Numbered from the stretch's first letter, positions 1 to 9,468 are shown. The stretch: DNA of 64,000 bases from Actinobaculum sp. 313 (GCF_003073475.1 NZ_CP029033.1:2666001-2730000), one strand, 5' to 3'. Made by a program: numbers and translations. The notes: a model not told the origin generated them from the letters alone.

Positions 1-438
1 GACCTCCACGGCGTGGCTGCCGGAGCTCCGCTGTCCGGCGTCCAACCCAGTACTTCGGAGCCTCAAGCCTTCACAACGTCAAGCCCTCCACACCTTCACG
101 CCCTCTCATAGCCTCAACCGTCACTCCTACAAGGCTCACTACGCAGAGCCCGCACCTGAGCCAATCTCCAACTACGCCGCGCATAACAGCCCTGGCTCCT
201 CACGCAGCCTTCACCCGGGTAGAAAGGGTAAAACTGGCAACATTGCGCCCGCATGACCTTCGTCGGCCATCCATCCAGGCAGGAAAACGGCAAGGCTCAT
301 CCTGGCAGGAAGGCGGTCAAGCACAAAATCACGCACAGCCTGCTCAATTCGCGCCCTCATGCGAAGTCCGTACCATCCTGTGGACCGGACTCCGTACCAT
401 CCTGTGGAGTGCGCAAGTTGATCACGATAACGCTTGGG
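1..438. other. Non-coding left edge with short direct repeats
   Basis: I see no convincing gene here. The 18-nt word TCCGTACCATCCTGTGGA occurs at 367-384 and 391-408. A variant (TCCGTCCCCTCCTGTGGA) lies at 452-469, inside the 3' end of the CYTH gene. The stretch from about 60 to 180 is low-complexity, with repeated CCTCA and CCTTCAC words. There is no obvious terminator or RNA gene. Confidence 0.5.
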
Positions 439-1122
439 CTATCCGTGGCGGTCCGTCCCCTCCTGTGGACCGGGCAAGTCCATGAAATGCGGGCCACGCG
501 CGGCCAGTTCCGTCATATACATGCCACCCCACTGCCGCCAAGGTTCCTTGGATAGATAGTCGTTGGTGAAGCGCAGATCATCGGACACCTCTGTCACACA
601 AAACTCCGGAATCCGTAGGCCAACCACGGGTGCCAAGCGCTCACACTCAGCGACGATCAAACCTTCGTTCTGCCCACCGAACACGTCGAACTCCCACCCG
701 TCTTCGTCGTACCAGAGTGAGAGGCGGTTCTTGAGGATCATATTGGGCGCCCGGCGCAGGATTTGGGTGGCCACGTCGAGGTCCAGCTCCGTTTCCATTT
801 CATAGCGCTCGCCCGCGACCGTCGGCGACTTAACAGCAATAGTCGCAGCCGCAGCCTCACCATCGGTGCGCAACAGCTTCTCCAGCAGCCGCCGCTCATA
901 GGCGCCACAGAAGTCAAGCGCATCGTTGAAGGACGGCAGATCAACCTGCCGACCCGGAAAGGCAATGCGTACCCGCACCGCGTAGCCATCCTCGGCGAAT
1001 AGGTACGCCTGAACAATTACTTGCCGCGATCCGTGCTCCAGAACTTCGGCCGGAATCTCCCGCACAAAAAACTTGCGTTCAAACTCGAATTCCAACTGAT
1101 CCACGTCCGGGTTGTCGCTCAT
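439..1122 (-). CDS. CYTH-domain protein (triphosphate-processing family)
   Basis: A 227-residue protein with the CYTH signature ExExK near its N terminus (residues 13-17, EFERK). Acidic and basic residues recur along alternating strands, as expected for a triphosphate-tunnel fold. CYTH enzymes hydrolyse or cyclise triphosphates (adenylate cyclase, thiamine triphosphatase, inorganic triphosphatase) with divalent metal; the substrate here is unknown. The reading frame is open further upstream, but I chose the ATG at 1122 because the ExExK strand then falls close to the N terminus and the upstream translation is low-complexity Cys/Gly/Arg sequence. It is divergent from ilvA across a 267-bp gap containing the repeated word CACCCCAGCCGCACC. 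The family call is good; the function is open. Confidence 0.75.
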   Translation of the reverse strand: MSDNPDVDQLEFEFERKFFVREIPAEVLEHGSRQVIVQAYLFAEDGYAVRVRIAFPGRQVDLPSFNDALDFCGAYERRLLEKLLRTDGEAAAATIAVKSPTVAGERYEMETELDLDVATQILRRAPNMILKNRLSLWYDEDGWEFDVFGGQNEGLIVAECERLAPVVGLRIPEFCVTEVSDDLRFTNDYLSKEPWRQWGGMYMTELAARGPHFMDLPGPQEGTDRHG

Positions 1123-1389
1123 AGCACTAGCATATGCGGCTCCGCGTATCCCTTCGCACGACGTCGCAGCCGTGGGCACATCCGCACACCCCAGCCGCAC
1201 CGCCTCCGCACCATCCACACCCCAGCCGCACCAGGCGCACCCCCTTCCGCGCACCGGTCGTAGCCCTCCGCACGTAACCACACCCGTTGCCACCACAGGT
1301 GGTTTTCAACCCGCCTACACGCGACTCGCCTCATCGCCCAACTGAGCACAGTTGGCTTCAGGGCTGGCAAACACGGCACACTAGAAGCC

Positions 1390-2652
1390 ATGACCAGCGC
1401 ATCGGAACAGCTGCCCTCCGGGGTTGACGTCGTCGTCGCCGCACAGACTCTCGGGACCACGGTCCGAAGGACTCCTCTCGACCTCTCCCTGCGCCTGTCC
1501 GGGCAACGGCACCAGCCCGTACTTCTCAAACGCGAAGACGTACAGGTCGGTCGCTCCTACAAGGTGCGCGGCGCCTACAATTTCATCTCTTCTCTCACTG
1601 GGGAGGAGCGGGCCGTCGGCGTCGTCTGCGCCTCGGCCGGCAACCATGCGCAAGGCGTAGCCTTCGCCTGCCGCCAGTTACGCATCCATGGCAAGGTCTT
1701 CCTACCATCGACGACGCCACGGCAGAAGCGCGCCCGCATCAGCGATATCGGCGGGCAGTGGATCGAGCAGGTCATTGGCGGCGGCACCTTTGATCAGGCC
1801 TCCGACGCCGCCATGACCTACGCCGCACAAACCGGGGCCACCTACATTCATCCCTTCGACGACCCCCGCACCATCGCCGGGCAGGGAACCGTTGTCAAAG
1901 AGATCTTTGAACAGGCGAGTGAATTGCCAGTCGGCGTCGTCGTACCCGTCGGCGGTGGTGGACTACTGGCGGGAACCGCGATCTGGCTGCGCACATTCCA
2001 CCCCGACGTACGCATCATCGGTGTTGAACCGGAAGGTGCTGCGTCAATGCGAGCAGCACTGGAAAAGGGCGGCCCGGTCACCCTGCCGGAAATAGATGCC
2101 TTCGCCGACGGTACGGCGGTTGCGCGCGTCGGCGATATTCCTTACCAGATTGCCCGCGACATGGTAGACGAGGTCATCGCCGTACCCGAAGGGGCTATCT
2201 GCACGGAGATGCTCGAGCTTTATCAGGTGGAAGGTATCATCGCCGAGCCTTCCGGTGCCCTGGCCACTACCGCCGTCTCGCGCTTCTTGCCGGACCTACC
2301 GGACGGACCGGTCGCCTGCATCATCTCCGGGGGCAATAACGACGTCTCGCGCTACGACGACATCGTGGAGCGCTCCAGCGTCTACGAGGGTTTGCGGCAC
2401 TATTTCCTGGTCACCTTCCCGCAGGAGCCCGGCGCACTGCGGCATTTTCTCGACGACGTTCTCTCCGATGGCGAAGATATCGTCCTGTTTGAATACACCA
2501 AGAAGAACAACCGGGAAACCGGGCCGGCACTGGTCGGAATCGAGATTGAGGATCCAGCGAGTATCAGCGAGCTGTTAAGACGCATGGAGAAGTCGCCGCT
2601 GCATATCGAAAAGCTGGAACCGAATTCGCCGGCATTCTCCTTCCTGCTGTAA
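1390..2652 (+). CDS. ilvA: Threonine ammonia-lyase (threonine deaminase)
   Basis: A fold-type II PLP enzyme that deaminates threonine to 2-oxobutanoate, the first step towards isoleucine; cytosolic. The PLP lysine is K58 in GRSYKVRGAYN, and the glycine-rich phosphate loop is VPVGGGGLLAG. Residues from about 330 form one C-terminal ACT-like regulatory domain beginning near RHYFLVTFPQEPG. At 420 residues it matches the single-regulatory-domain form (Bacillus-type length) rather than the two-domain E. coli enzyme. No strong ribosome-binding site is visible before the ATG, which is common in actinobacteria. It appears monocistronic. Confidence 0.95.
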   Translation: MTSASEQLPSGVDVVVAAQTLGTTVRRTPLDLSLRLSGQRHQPVLLKREDVQVGRSYKVRGAYNFISSLTGEERAVGVVCASAGNHAQGVAFACRQLRIHGKVFLPSTTPRQKRARISDIGGQWIEQVIGGGTFDQASDAAMTYAAQTGATYIHPFDDPRTIAGQGTVVKEIFEQASELPVGVVVPVGGGGLLAGTAIWLRTFHPDVRIIGVEPEGAASMRAALEKGGPVTLPEIDAFADGTAVARVGDIPYQIARDMVDEVIAVPEGAICTEMLELYQVEGIIAEPSGALATTAVSRFLPDLPDGPVACIISGGNNDVSRYDDIVERSSVYEGLRHYFLVTFPQEPGALRHFLDDVLSDGEDIVLFEYTKKNNRETGPALVGIEIEDPASISELLRRMEKSPLHIEKLEPNSPAFSFLL

Positions 2653-2778
2653 GTGGCACAAATCCCTCGCGGTCGCGCTCTCGCATAGAATCAGAGCAGT
2701 ACACCACTGTTGCTTGGAGGGCGGGCCCTTCGAGCGGCAGTGCGGTTGTCATTGCCAACACCGGACCCGAGGAGTCGT

Positions 2779-3384
2779 ATGAGCCTGAAAAGCGCCATTG
2801 CCGCCACGTATATGCGTTTTTCCCGTTGGACCTTCGTGCACGAGGACATCCCGCCGCGGGCCATTGTGATTGGCGCTCCGCATACGTCCAACTGGGACGG
2901 CTTTCTCATGGTTATGGCGTTCTGGCGGATCAACCGACCGTATAAGTTCCTTGTGAAGGACTCGGCCATGCGCGCCCCGGTCATTGGCCGTATTGTGCGC
3001 TGGGTCGGCGGGATCTCCGTGAACCGATCCGGTCACCACGGCGTCGTCGGAGAAATCGTAAAAGAAGCGGCAGCCAGCGATACATTCACCCTCATCATCG
3101 CCCCGAAGGGCACCCGCTCGCCGCAGCCTTACTGGAAGTCCGGCTTCTACCGGATCGCGCTCGAGACCGGCTTCCCCGTTCAGTTTGGCTTCATCAACCG
3201 GAAGAAGCGCGAATACGGCTGGGGCGGCAACGTTACGATCACCGGTGACGTCAGCGCCGATATGGATCGCATTCGCGCCTATTATGCCGGGAAGACCGGC
3301 TTCAATCCCGAGAATACTTCAGTGCCACGCCTGCGTGCCGAGGACGACGACGCCGCCCGCGCCCACCTACTTGGCACCGACTAG
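2779..3384 (+). CDS. 1-acyl-glycerol-3-phosphate acyltransferase-family protein
   Basis: A 201-residue lysophospholipid acyltransferase (LPLAT/PlsC superfamily) protein expected to act at the inner membrane face. The catalytic HX4D box is HTSNWD (H35, D40), and the later APKGTRSP segment corresponds to the family's glycerophosphate-binding EGTR block. It is short for PlsC and resembles the small soluble acyltransferases found beside unrelated genes, so the acceptor is unknown. The frame extends upstream, but the ATG at 2779 follows a clear GAGGAG Shine-Dalgarno. Confidence 0.8.
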   Translation: MSLKSAIAATYMRFSRWTFVHEDIPPRAIVIGAPHTSNWDGFLMVMAFWRINRPYKFLVKDSAMRAPVIGRIVRWVGGISVNRSGHHGVVGEIVKEAAASDTFTLIIAPKGTRSPQPYWKSGFYRIALETGFPVQFGFINRKKREYGWGGNVTITGDVSADMDRIRAYYAGKTGFNPENTSVPRLRAEDDDAARAHLLGTD

Positions 3385-3410
3385 TAGAGACGCCTCATAG
3401 CGGCTTTCGC

Positions 3411-3446
3411 TTGACAATCACAGCTTAATCAAATTAAGCTCGTCGC
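3411..3446 (+). promoter_or_regulatory. Promoter overlapping a palindromic TetR-type operator
   Basis: A TTGACA -35 box at 3411-3416 is followed by a perfect inverted repeat, AGCTTAAT-CAA-ATTAAGCT (3422-3440), that covers the -10 region. The start codon of the TetR gene is only six bases beyond the palindrome. The transcript is therefore probably leaderless or nearly so, and a repressor on the palindrome would block RNA polymerase. The adjacent TetR protein is the natural candidate for autoregulation. Confidence 0.65.
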
Positions 3447-4112
3447 ATGACAACAGCACGCTCGTCAAACCAAGCACGACGTCGATCAAGTGGACCTACC
3501 ACCGACGCACTCATGCGCCCCAGCACGTCGTCGCAAAACACCGCAGACCGGCTGGTGAGCGCCTGCATTGAGATCATTGACGAAGTCGGCTGGTCCCACG
3601 TGGAGCTGGCAGCCGTCACCCGCGCCTGTTCAGTCTCCACACCTGCCATCTACAGTCACTTCGCCGGAAAGGAGGAGCTACTCCAGGCAGCGCTGACCGA
3701 AGTCTCGCATCGCATGCAGATTGAAGCCGCGCATCGCATGCAACACGCACTCCCGCCAGACGCAGATGCCGATCCAAATGGCGTGCTCCTCAACGCTGCC
3801 GAACAGATTGTCGACACCGCCGTCCATCACCCGCATCTACTCGACTTCCTCCTTTTCAGTCCGTTCTCGCTGGAGGCATTGCGCGACACCACTTCGCAAA
3901 CCGCCGCCTTCCCGTTCCTCTCCGCAGTCCAGGAAGCCATAGACCTTCTGCTGCCGGAGGGCCCGGATAAACTGCGGCAGCAGGTCTTCCTTGCCGTGTG
4001 GTCCGCTATCCAGGGCTACTCGAAGCTGGTCGCCAGCGGCGCAGCGCATCACAACCCCGATTTTCTTGCCCGCACACTCAACGCATTACTCACAATGAAA
4101 GAAGGAGAATGA
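3447..4112 (+). CDS. TetR/AcrR family transcriptional regulator
   Basis: A 221-residue regulator with an N-terminal TetR helix-turn-helix (about residues 30-80, including CSVSTPAIYSHFAGKEELL) and a helical C-terminal ligand domain. The first about 25 residues are a Ser/Arg/Thr-rich extension; a later internal start is possible, but the operator position favours this ATG. Its stop overlaps the start of the flavodoxin-fold gene (ATGA), so the two are co-transcribed, and a palindrome sits on the promoter. It probably represses its own operon in response to an electrophile, quinone or similar ligand; the ligand is inference. Confidence 0.88.
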   Translation: MTTARSSNQARRRSSGPTTDALMRPSTSSQNTADRLVSACIEIIDEVGWSHVELAAVTRACSVSTPAIYSHFAGKEELLQAALTEVSHRMQIEAAHRMQHALPPDADADPNGVLLNAAEQIVDTAVHHPHLLDFLLFSPFSLEALRDTTSQTAAFPFLSAVQEAIDLLLPEGPDKLRQQVFLAVWSAIQGYSKLVASGAAHHNPDFLARTLNALLTMKEGE

Positions 4113-4699
4113 TGGACAACATCCTCGTCGTCTACGCCCACCCCTACCCGCAGTCGTTCGCGCATGCCGTTTTGGATGAAGCCGTGCGCGCTCTGGAGGA
4201 AAAACACGCGGATTACAACGTTATCGACCTGTACGCCGACGGCTTTGATCCACGTTACTCTGCGGAGGAGCTCGCCCTCTTCTCTCAGGGGCGAACCCTG
4301 GATCCTTTGGTGACTCAGTATCAGGGACTCATCGAGAAGGCGACCGCTTTGGTGTTCATCTCGCCGATCTGGTGGAGCGACGTGCCATCAATCATCAAAG
4401 GCTTCGTAGAAAAGGTCATGAAGCAGAAGTGGGCATACGAGTCCACCGGGCGGGGAGTCAAGGGCAAGCTCGGGCATATTCGCCGAGTCAAGGTATTCAC
4501 TACCTCGACCTCGCCTACGTTCTACCTGCGGCTCATATGCGGCAATGCCGTAGGCAAAGTATTCCTCGGTGCTTCCATGAAACAGCTCGGCATTGCCAAG
4601 CGCGACTGGGTGAATCTCGGTCAGGTGGCATCCTCCGCTGATCGCCGCCGCGCACACCTGCAACGGGTATACCGTGACGTATCCGCCTTGTGCGGCTGA
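4109..4699 (+). CDS. Flavodoxin-fold NAD(P)H oxidoreductase (quinone reductase-like)
   Basis: A 196-residue member of the NAD(P)H dehydrogenase (quinone)/KefF-type family. The N-terminal ILVVYAHPYPQSF is the FMN phosphate-binding segment, and ISPIWWSDVPSIIKGFVEKV is the family's hallmark block. It should be a cytosolic FMN enzyme doing two-electron reduction of quinones or related electrophiles. Two ATGs stand side by side (4109 and 4112) after AGAAGGAGA; the first overlaps the TetR stop. Translational coupling to a TetR repressor suggests induction by its substrate. Confidence 0.85.
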   Translation: MMDNILVVYAHPYPQSFAHAVLDEAVRALEEKHADYNVIDLYADGFDPRYSAEELALFSQGRTLDPLVTQYQGLIEKATALVFISPIWWSDVPSIIKGFVEKVMKQKWAYESTGRGVKGKLGHIRRVKVFTTSTSPTFYLRLICGNAVGKVFLGASMKQLGIAKRDWVNLGQVASSADRRRAHLQRVYRDVSALCG

Positions 4700-4714
4700 G
4701 GTCGCTGCCGAGAA

Positions 4715-4797
4715 CGACGCCGCAGCGTCACAGGGACCTGGTCCATCCCCGCCCCCCAACCAGCTAAACAACTAGTCGACGCCGCAGCGTCACAGGG
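4715..4797. repeat. 21-bp direct repeat pair
   Basis: A 21-nt sequence (starting CGACGCCGCAGCGTCACAGG) occurs at 4715-4735 and again at 4777-4797, separated by 41 bp. Each copy carries the inner inverted repeat GACGCC/GCGTC. The pair lies between the flavodoxin-fold gene and the sugar kinase and could be a relic of recombination or a tandem binding site. Confidence 0.6.
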
Positions 4798-4913
4798 GCC
4801 CGGTGCTCTCCGGCGTCGTCGAAGCAGTGCTGTAGCTTACAGCGGCCAATCAGGTTAGACTTAACCCTAAACTGCTAACTCGGACGCGCAGCGAAGCACG
4901 GAAAGGCACAACC

Positions 4914-6401
4914 ATGGCCCAGGGATTTCGGACCAAACTGAAGAACGCGCAAGAACCCTTCGTTCTCGCCATTGATATTGGTTCCACCGCGTCTCGCGGT
5001 TGTCTGTATGACGCGCGCGGCCTTCCGATCGATGATACAAAGGCGCGCTTCGCGCACACCTTCACCACATCCTCGGATGGGACGTCGATTATCGACGCCG
5101 ACCAGATCGTCACCGAGTGCCGTCAGATCCTCGACTTCGCAGCCCGCCCCAAACTCGCCGGCCGTATCGCCGGGGTCGCCATCGATACATTTTCCGCCAA
5201 TCTGGTGGGTGTCGATGAGCGCGGAGACGCCATCACACCGTGCTACACCTATGCCGACGGACGCTGCGCAGACCAAGTGCAGGAGCTGCGTTCCACCTTT
5301 GATGAAGGCCAGATTCAGCAACGTACCGGTACGCGTTTCCACTCCTCTTACCTGGCACCCCGCCTAACCTGGTTGCGGCAAACGGATCCCACCTTGTTCG
5401 GGCGCGTCCACCGCTGGATGGCTCTCGGCGAGTACATCTGGCTCCAGCTTCTGGGAACGACGGCGATCGGCACCTCCGCAGCGGCATGGACAGGCCTCCT
5501 TGATCGGCACACCGGGCAGTGGGATGGCGAACTGCTGAACCATTGCGGGGTGCAGGTGGAGCAGCTGGGTGAAATCCGCGACCCCGACCAGCCGCTTGAG
5601 GATCTCCACGGCAAGGCGAGCGCCGAATGGCCCGGACTGGTCGGCGCGCGCTGGTTCCCGGTGGTACCGGATGGCCTCGTCTCCAATATCGGCGCCGGTG
5701 CACCGGATTCGCGCACGATGGCCGCAAGCGCGGCGACATCGGGAGCAATGCGCGTCATTGTCAATGGCATTCCGGAATACATTCCAAGCGGCCTGTGGGC
5801 CTACCGCGTATCGCGCGAGAAGGCGATTCTGGGTGGAGCGTTGAACGACGTCGGCCGTGCCGTCACCTGGATGGAGGAAACTCTGCGGCTCAAGAAGACG
5901 ACTCTTGATGAGGTGTTCACCCGGGAGCCCAGTGGTGACACTCCGCATGTGCTGCCGTACTTCACCGGTGAACGTTCCACCGGCTGGGCCGCCCGCGCAC
6001 AGGCCGCCATTACCGGCATCACCTTCGACGCGCAGGGGCCGAAGTTGGCACGCGGCGTGATGGAAGGCGTTTGCCAGTCCTATGCACGCGTTTTCGATCA
6101 ACTGGCCGAAGTCTCCGGCCGCCCGGGCGAGATTCGCATGTCCGGTCGTGCCATGCAGGCGCATCCCACCTGGCTCGCGATTCTTGCCGATATGTTGCAG
6201 CTTCCCGTGCTCCCCGTAACGATCAAGCGCGCCACCTTGCACGGCACGGCTCTCCTGGCACTTGATACTCTCGCCCCCGACGTGGAGCGAGCGGATCCCA
6301 CCACCGGAGCCACCTTTGAGCCCCGCGCGGAGCATGGAGCACATTACGCCGCCGCGCGCGAACGCTACGAGGATTTGTACTCGAAGCTCGTCGAGCAGTA
6401 G
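4914..6401 (+). CDS. FGGY-family carbohydrate kinase (gluconokinase-like)
   Basis: A 495-residue FGGY sugar kinase that transfers phosphate from ATP to a sugar or sugar acid in the cytosol. The N-terminal actin-fold phosphate loop is AIDIGSTASRG. The C-terminal domain carries LPYFTGERSTGW, which resembles the gluconokinase FGGY signature, and an adenosine-binding segment IRMSGRAMQAHPTW. Length is typical of FGGY kinases (480-520). The start is preceded by GGAAAGG. It has no transporter or dehydrogenase beside it, so gluconate is only the likeliest substrate. A strong terminator follows. Confidence 0.85.
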   Translation: MAQGFRTKLKNAQEPFVLAIDIGSTASRGCLYDARGLPIDDTKARFAHTFTTSSDGTSIIDADQIVTECRQILDFAARPKLAGRIAGVAIDTFSANLVGVDERGDAITPCYTYADGRCADQVQELRSTFDEGQIQQRTGTRFHSSYLAPRLTWLRQTDPTLFGRVHRWMALGEYIWLQLLGTTAIGTSAAAWTGLLDRHTGQWDGELLNHCGVQVEQLGEIRDPDQPLEDLHGKASAEWPGLVGARWFPVVPDGLVSNIGAGAPDSRTMAASAATSGAMRVIVNGIPEYIPSGLWAYRVSREKAILGGALNDVGRAVTWMEETLRLKKTTLDEVFTREPSGDTPHVLPYFTGERSTGWAARAQAAITGITFDAQGPKLARGVMEGVCQSYARVFDQLAEVSGRPGEIRMSGRAMQAHPTWLAILADMLQLPVLPVTIKRATLHGTALLALDTLAPDVERADPTTGATFEPRAEHGAHYAAARERYEDLYSKLVEQ

Positions 6402-6476
6402 CACGGCGGGGCGATCAGCGCGGGAGCCCGCCGGGCAGATACGGGCAGTGGTTCGTCGAAGCTGGTCGAACAGCAC

Positions 6477-6518
6477 GGAGAAAACCGGGACCTGCCCACT
6501 CCGGTCCCGGTTTTCTCC
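6477..6518. terminator. Bidirectional stem-loop terminator
   Basis: A perfect 16-bp inverted repeat: GGAGAAAACCGGGACC (6477-6492) pairs with GGTCCCGGTTTTCTCC (6503-6518) around a 10-nt loop. The A-run and T-run within the arms give U-tracts on both strands, so it can terminate both the kinase gene and the convergent S33 peptidase gene. Confidence 0.85.
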
Positions 6519-6646
6519 CCCTAGCTGCGCATCCAGTCGATGTGTTGAAGAGCCTGATCGACGCGTGCTGGTACGCACTGTTACCCGCGAGCACCCGCAA
6601 CAATGTTGTCTGCTCCATTGCTGGCTGTCCCAGCAACCACTCTCCC

Positions 6647-8017
6647 CTAGCTGCGTACCGCTCGTAGAAGGCGTTCGATCATCTGTGGTCCGCCGGTGCG
6701 CAGGCCGTCGTGGTGGAAGTCATTGGTCATCAGCGGCTTCAATCCACGGATTTCACGTGCGGTTTCCCGGGAGAGATCAAAAGGCACGAACATGTCGTCC
6801 ACGTATATCCAAGCAGCCGCAGGAACCGTGTTCTCCGCCAGCACCTCGCGCGAATAGAGTTCCGGCCAGTCACGTTTCAGGGCGAGAAGCTCAGTCGCAG
6901 CTTCCAGCCCGGTCAGTGCCGGGTCCTGCTCGAACTGCCAGGGATACATATGCTCGCCGGTGAACCGGAAGCCGTGGCCCTCGGCACGCAGCTCCTTTTC
7001 TCCCTCGCTACCGGCTGAGAGGTCTGGAAGACGGAATTCGGGAAACCCTCCCCGCACCCGCTGCGCGCTCCACGCCGTCGAGCCTGTGGAGGCCTGCGCG
7101 TAAATGGACTCCTGCAACACCGCGTAGAGCGGATGGCTCGCCATAGAGAGATTCTGCCCGGCGCGGGCGAGAAACTGCGGGCGAAGACGCCGCTCACCGC
7201 GATGGAACCACACAGGGTCTTCCAGAAGGAAGTGCAGGCTGTCCGGTCCGTAGGAATATCCCAGGTACAGGCCGAGCTGGCGGAACCGAGCAGGGGTGAG
7301 CCGCTCCCCGGTGGGAAGCACTTCCTCCACATCGGCCAAATGCCGAGCGATGTACCACGCGGTTTCTTCGTCGGCCGGGTATCGGGCGAAGAACTCCTGG
7401 TTACGCACCGCTGTTTGCGGGTAGGTGTACCGGTAGACGGCGTCGGCGTGCAAATGCGTGGACGGCAGACCGGCGGTGATGAAAGCCTCCGAAAGGCCCT
7501 TGGGCGCTTGCGAAAGATAACAGGTGACCGTAAATCCTCCGAAACTCTGCCCCAACGCGGCCCACGGCTCGTCACCTTGCAGGGCTTCCCGGAGCCGTTC
7601 GGCGTCCTGCACGATGGAATCCTGCCGGAAACAGGCAAGGAGGGCGGCCTGCGCCTCCGGGCGTCCCACCGCAGTGATCGCGTTGGCCTCCAAGGGGTAG
7701 GAGTTGCCGGTACCGCGTTCATCGAGGAGGACCACCCGGAAATGGTCCAAAGCGGTGCTCAGCCAGGAATTGATGGGGGCCATGCGAGGCGCCGCTGACC
7801 CCGGCCCTCCCTGGAAGAAAACCAGCCGCGGGTCGGCCTCATGGCCGTCGCGCACATACTCGCGAGCAAACACGTTGATGGTGTCCGGTAAGCCCTCACC
7901 CGAACGCCCCGTCGCATCGTCCGATAGGCTCTGCGCTGCACCAAAATAGTCGAGCGGAACCTCAATCCAATACTCGTTGAGGGTATGCCCCTCCAGCCGG
8001 TACGTCGCCATATCCAT
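6647..8017 (-). CDS. Alpha/beta-hydrolase, S33 (prolyl aminopeptidase) family
   Basis: A 456-residue serine peptidase of the proline iminopeptidase type, cleaving N-terminal residues from peptides. Signatures are the oxyanion-hole FFQGGPGS, the DERGTGNS block, the nucleophile elbow GQSFGGF, and a late His in NDFHHDGLR. No signal peptide is seen, so it is probably cytosolic. The ATG at 8017 and another at 8011 are both possible; neither has a good Shine-Dalgarno, and the gene may be leaderless. It converges on the FGGY kinase across the shared terminator. Confidence 0.88.
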   Translation of the reverse strand: MDMATYRLEGHTLNEYWIEVPLDYFGAAQSLSDDATGRSGEGLPDTINVFAREYVRDGHEADPRLVFFQGGPGSAAPRMAPINSWLSTALDHFRVVLLDERGTGNSYPLEANAITAVGRPEAQAALLACFRQDSIVQDAERLREALQGDEPWAALGQSFGGFTVTCYLSQAPKGLSEAFITAGLPSTHLHADAVYRYTYPQTAVRNQEFFARYPADEETAWYIARHLADVEEVLPTGERLTPARFRQLGLYLGYSYGPDSLHFLLEDPVWFHRGERRLRPQFLARAGQNLSMASHPLYAVLQESIYAQASTGSTAWSAQRVRGGFPEFRLPDLSAGSEGEKELRAEGHGFRFTGEHMYPWQFEQDPALTGLEAATELLALKRDWPELYSREVLAENTVPAAAWIYVDDMFVPFDLSRETAREIRGLKPLMTNDFHHDGLRTGGPQMIERLLRAVRS

Positions 8018-8222
8018 GCGACCAGGCTACCCGCACGGCGCGGGTGATGCGTGACGGCTTTAGCCTGACGGTTTTAGATTTTGGGCTCGGACTCTTGGAC
8101 CCATGGTCTTGACCTCAGGGGAGAAGCTCCGGGTTCTCGCTGAGTGGTCTTATGCTTCAGGTTCTCATTCCCATGGTCTCAGCTTCGGACTCTCAGGCTC
8201 ATGGTCTTGACCTCAGGTCGAA

Positions 8223-8378
8223 GCTTCGGGCCGGGATGTGGACACGGCGACCACTATGCCCCACGATCAGGCCTGCGAAGCCGTGTCGGTATCAGCTACG
8301 GGCTCTCAGCCCCATGGTCTTCTGCTTCGGGCCGGGATGGCGGACCGGACTACTACGCCCCGATGATCGAGCCTTGCG
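8223..8378. repeat. Degenerate 101-bp tandem duplication
   Basis: Copy 1 (8223-8277) and copy 2 (8324-8378) both begin GCTTCGGGCCGGGATG and both end in GCCTTGCG or a close variant. They diverge in between and are separated by 46 bp. No reading frame is conserved between them, so this looks like decaying non-coding repeat DNA. Confidence 0.5.
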
Positions 8379-8413
8379 CGAGCAGCGGTTGTTGGCGTAC
8401 GGAGCACCAAGCT

Positions 8414-8531
8414 GTCCAAATCCCGTCCAAACGAGAGGCAGTCGGTCTCGTCGAATCGAGAAATCCGCATGATTCCGCCAGTTCTTATATTGAACCGATC
8501 CAGTCTTGCTTCGTTTGGACGGAATTTTGAC
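8414..8531. repeat. 118-bp dispersed element, copy A (MITE-like)
   Basis: The terminal inverted repeats are about 21 bp: the left arm starts GTCCAAATCCCGTCCAAACG, and the right arm is its complement with two mismatches. The core contains ATCCGCATGATTCCGCCA at 8463. A copy of identical length is at 20360-20477 and a diverged one at 21322-21439, with core and arms at the same offsets. There is no open frame, so it would have to be mobilised in trans or act as a structured RNA or hairpin. Confidence 0.75.
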
Positions 8532-9093
8532 ATTCCAACCCGCTGCGGCACAGTTCGAGCCGACAAGCGTCCTGGCCGGCAACGTAGCGAGCTGACGGTC
8601 GGATCACGGGTACAGCACGTAACGCACCGACCAGTTAGGGCAAGAACCCGATCCACAGCGCGCTTGTCAGGCAGAAGGGGGATAAGTCCGATGCGTGTTG
8701 TTTGATTGGCAACGCAGGAATCCGACGGGAGCAGACAACATAACGCCCGAATCGACGACCCCCATTGGAAAAGGCGTTGACCCGACCAACAGCGTACCAA
8801 TGCGGCACGATTCGAAGTACCAGGCAAAACTCTGAATCCTGGCGAACCCCACCGCCGCGCTCCACTCTACAAGCCGCGCACCGTAGCGCTGCCGCTTGCG
8901 CAATACGGACGAGGCGCCCTGGCCACGCAAGCCGAACAGGTCAACATCCGCTGCCCCTTCGCGCGACGCGGACGAGGCTGCCTCGCCTGGCTGGATCCCG
9001 GCGTCGCGGGCACTTATCCTAGCGCAATTCCGACGAGACTGTTAAGCTGACTGCGTACCTGTTCACCAACGACCAGTCGTAGGAGACATCACC

Positions 9094-9468
9094 GTGGGAG
9101 ACATACGGCTCGACCCCTCCGAAATGGATAATCTGCATTCACGCCTTCTTAGAATTGGCGATTCACTTGAATCACAACCCACTCTCACCGCCCCTGGGGC
9201 AAACGCCTTTGGCTCTACGGTTCTGGCGGAGACCGCGGCCGAGTTCTCTTCGAACGAAGAAACGCGGCGCACCGATTGCGCAGACTGGTGCCAAAACAAT
9301 GCCGATGGAGTGCAATTCACCGCACAATTCGTCGGTCAGACCGACGAGGATGTCGCACAGGCTTGGTATGCCCAGCACTTGCCTACTGATCCCGCGTACG
9401 TCCCCGCCACCCCAGCGCATACGTTCTCTTGGGATAAGCTGTTCAAACACCAGGACAAGTACGAATAG
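9094..9468 (+). CDS. EspC-like type VII secretion small protein
   Basis: A 124-residue helical protein starting with GTG after TAGGAGAC. Residues 3-95 have the pattern of actinobacterial EspC/ESX 'type VII secretion target' proteins: an N-terminal IRLDPSEMDNLHSRL helix, an AFGS turn, then a second helical part ending FVGQTDEDVAQAW. There is no WxG in the usual place and no signal peptide. It lies 53 bp upstream of the calpain-like gene on the same strand, where such proteins act as secretion partners or chaperones for larger effectors. The family call rests on pattern resemblance only. Confidence 0.6.
   Translation: MGDIRLDPSEMDNLHSRLLRIGDSLESQPTLTAPGANAFGSTVLAETAAEFSSNEETRRTDCADWCQNNADGVQFTAQFVGQTDEDVAQAWYAQHLPTDPAYVPATPAHTFSWDKLFKHQDKYE

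Larger units (their letters stand above)
8018..9093. other. 1.1-kb repeat-rich region without a gene
   Basis: No open frame here looks like a protein. From 8100 to 8380 there is a degenerate tandem repeat of about 100 bp. For example GCTTCGGGCCGGGATG begins at 8223 and 8324 with matching downstream sequence, and CATGGTCTT recurs near 8102, 8200 and 8313. A 118-bp dispersed element follows at 8414-8531. The last part (8532-9080) leads into the promoter of the secretion-toxin islet and shows no structure I can name. Confidence 0.6.

Noticed and set aside
439-1296. Longer start for the CYTH protein at 1296
   Set aside because: The extra 58 residues are Cys/Gly/Arg-rich, unlike the rest, and they lie in repeat-containing DNA; the ATG at 1122 fits the family.
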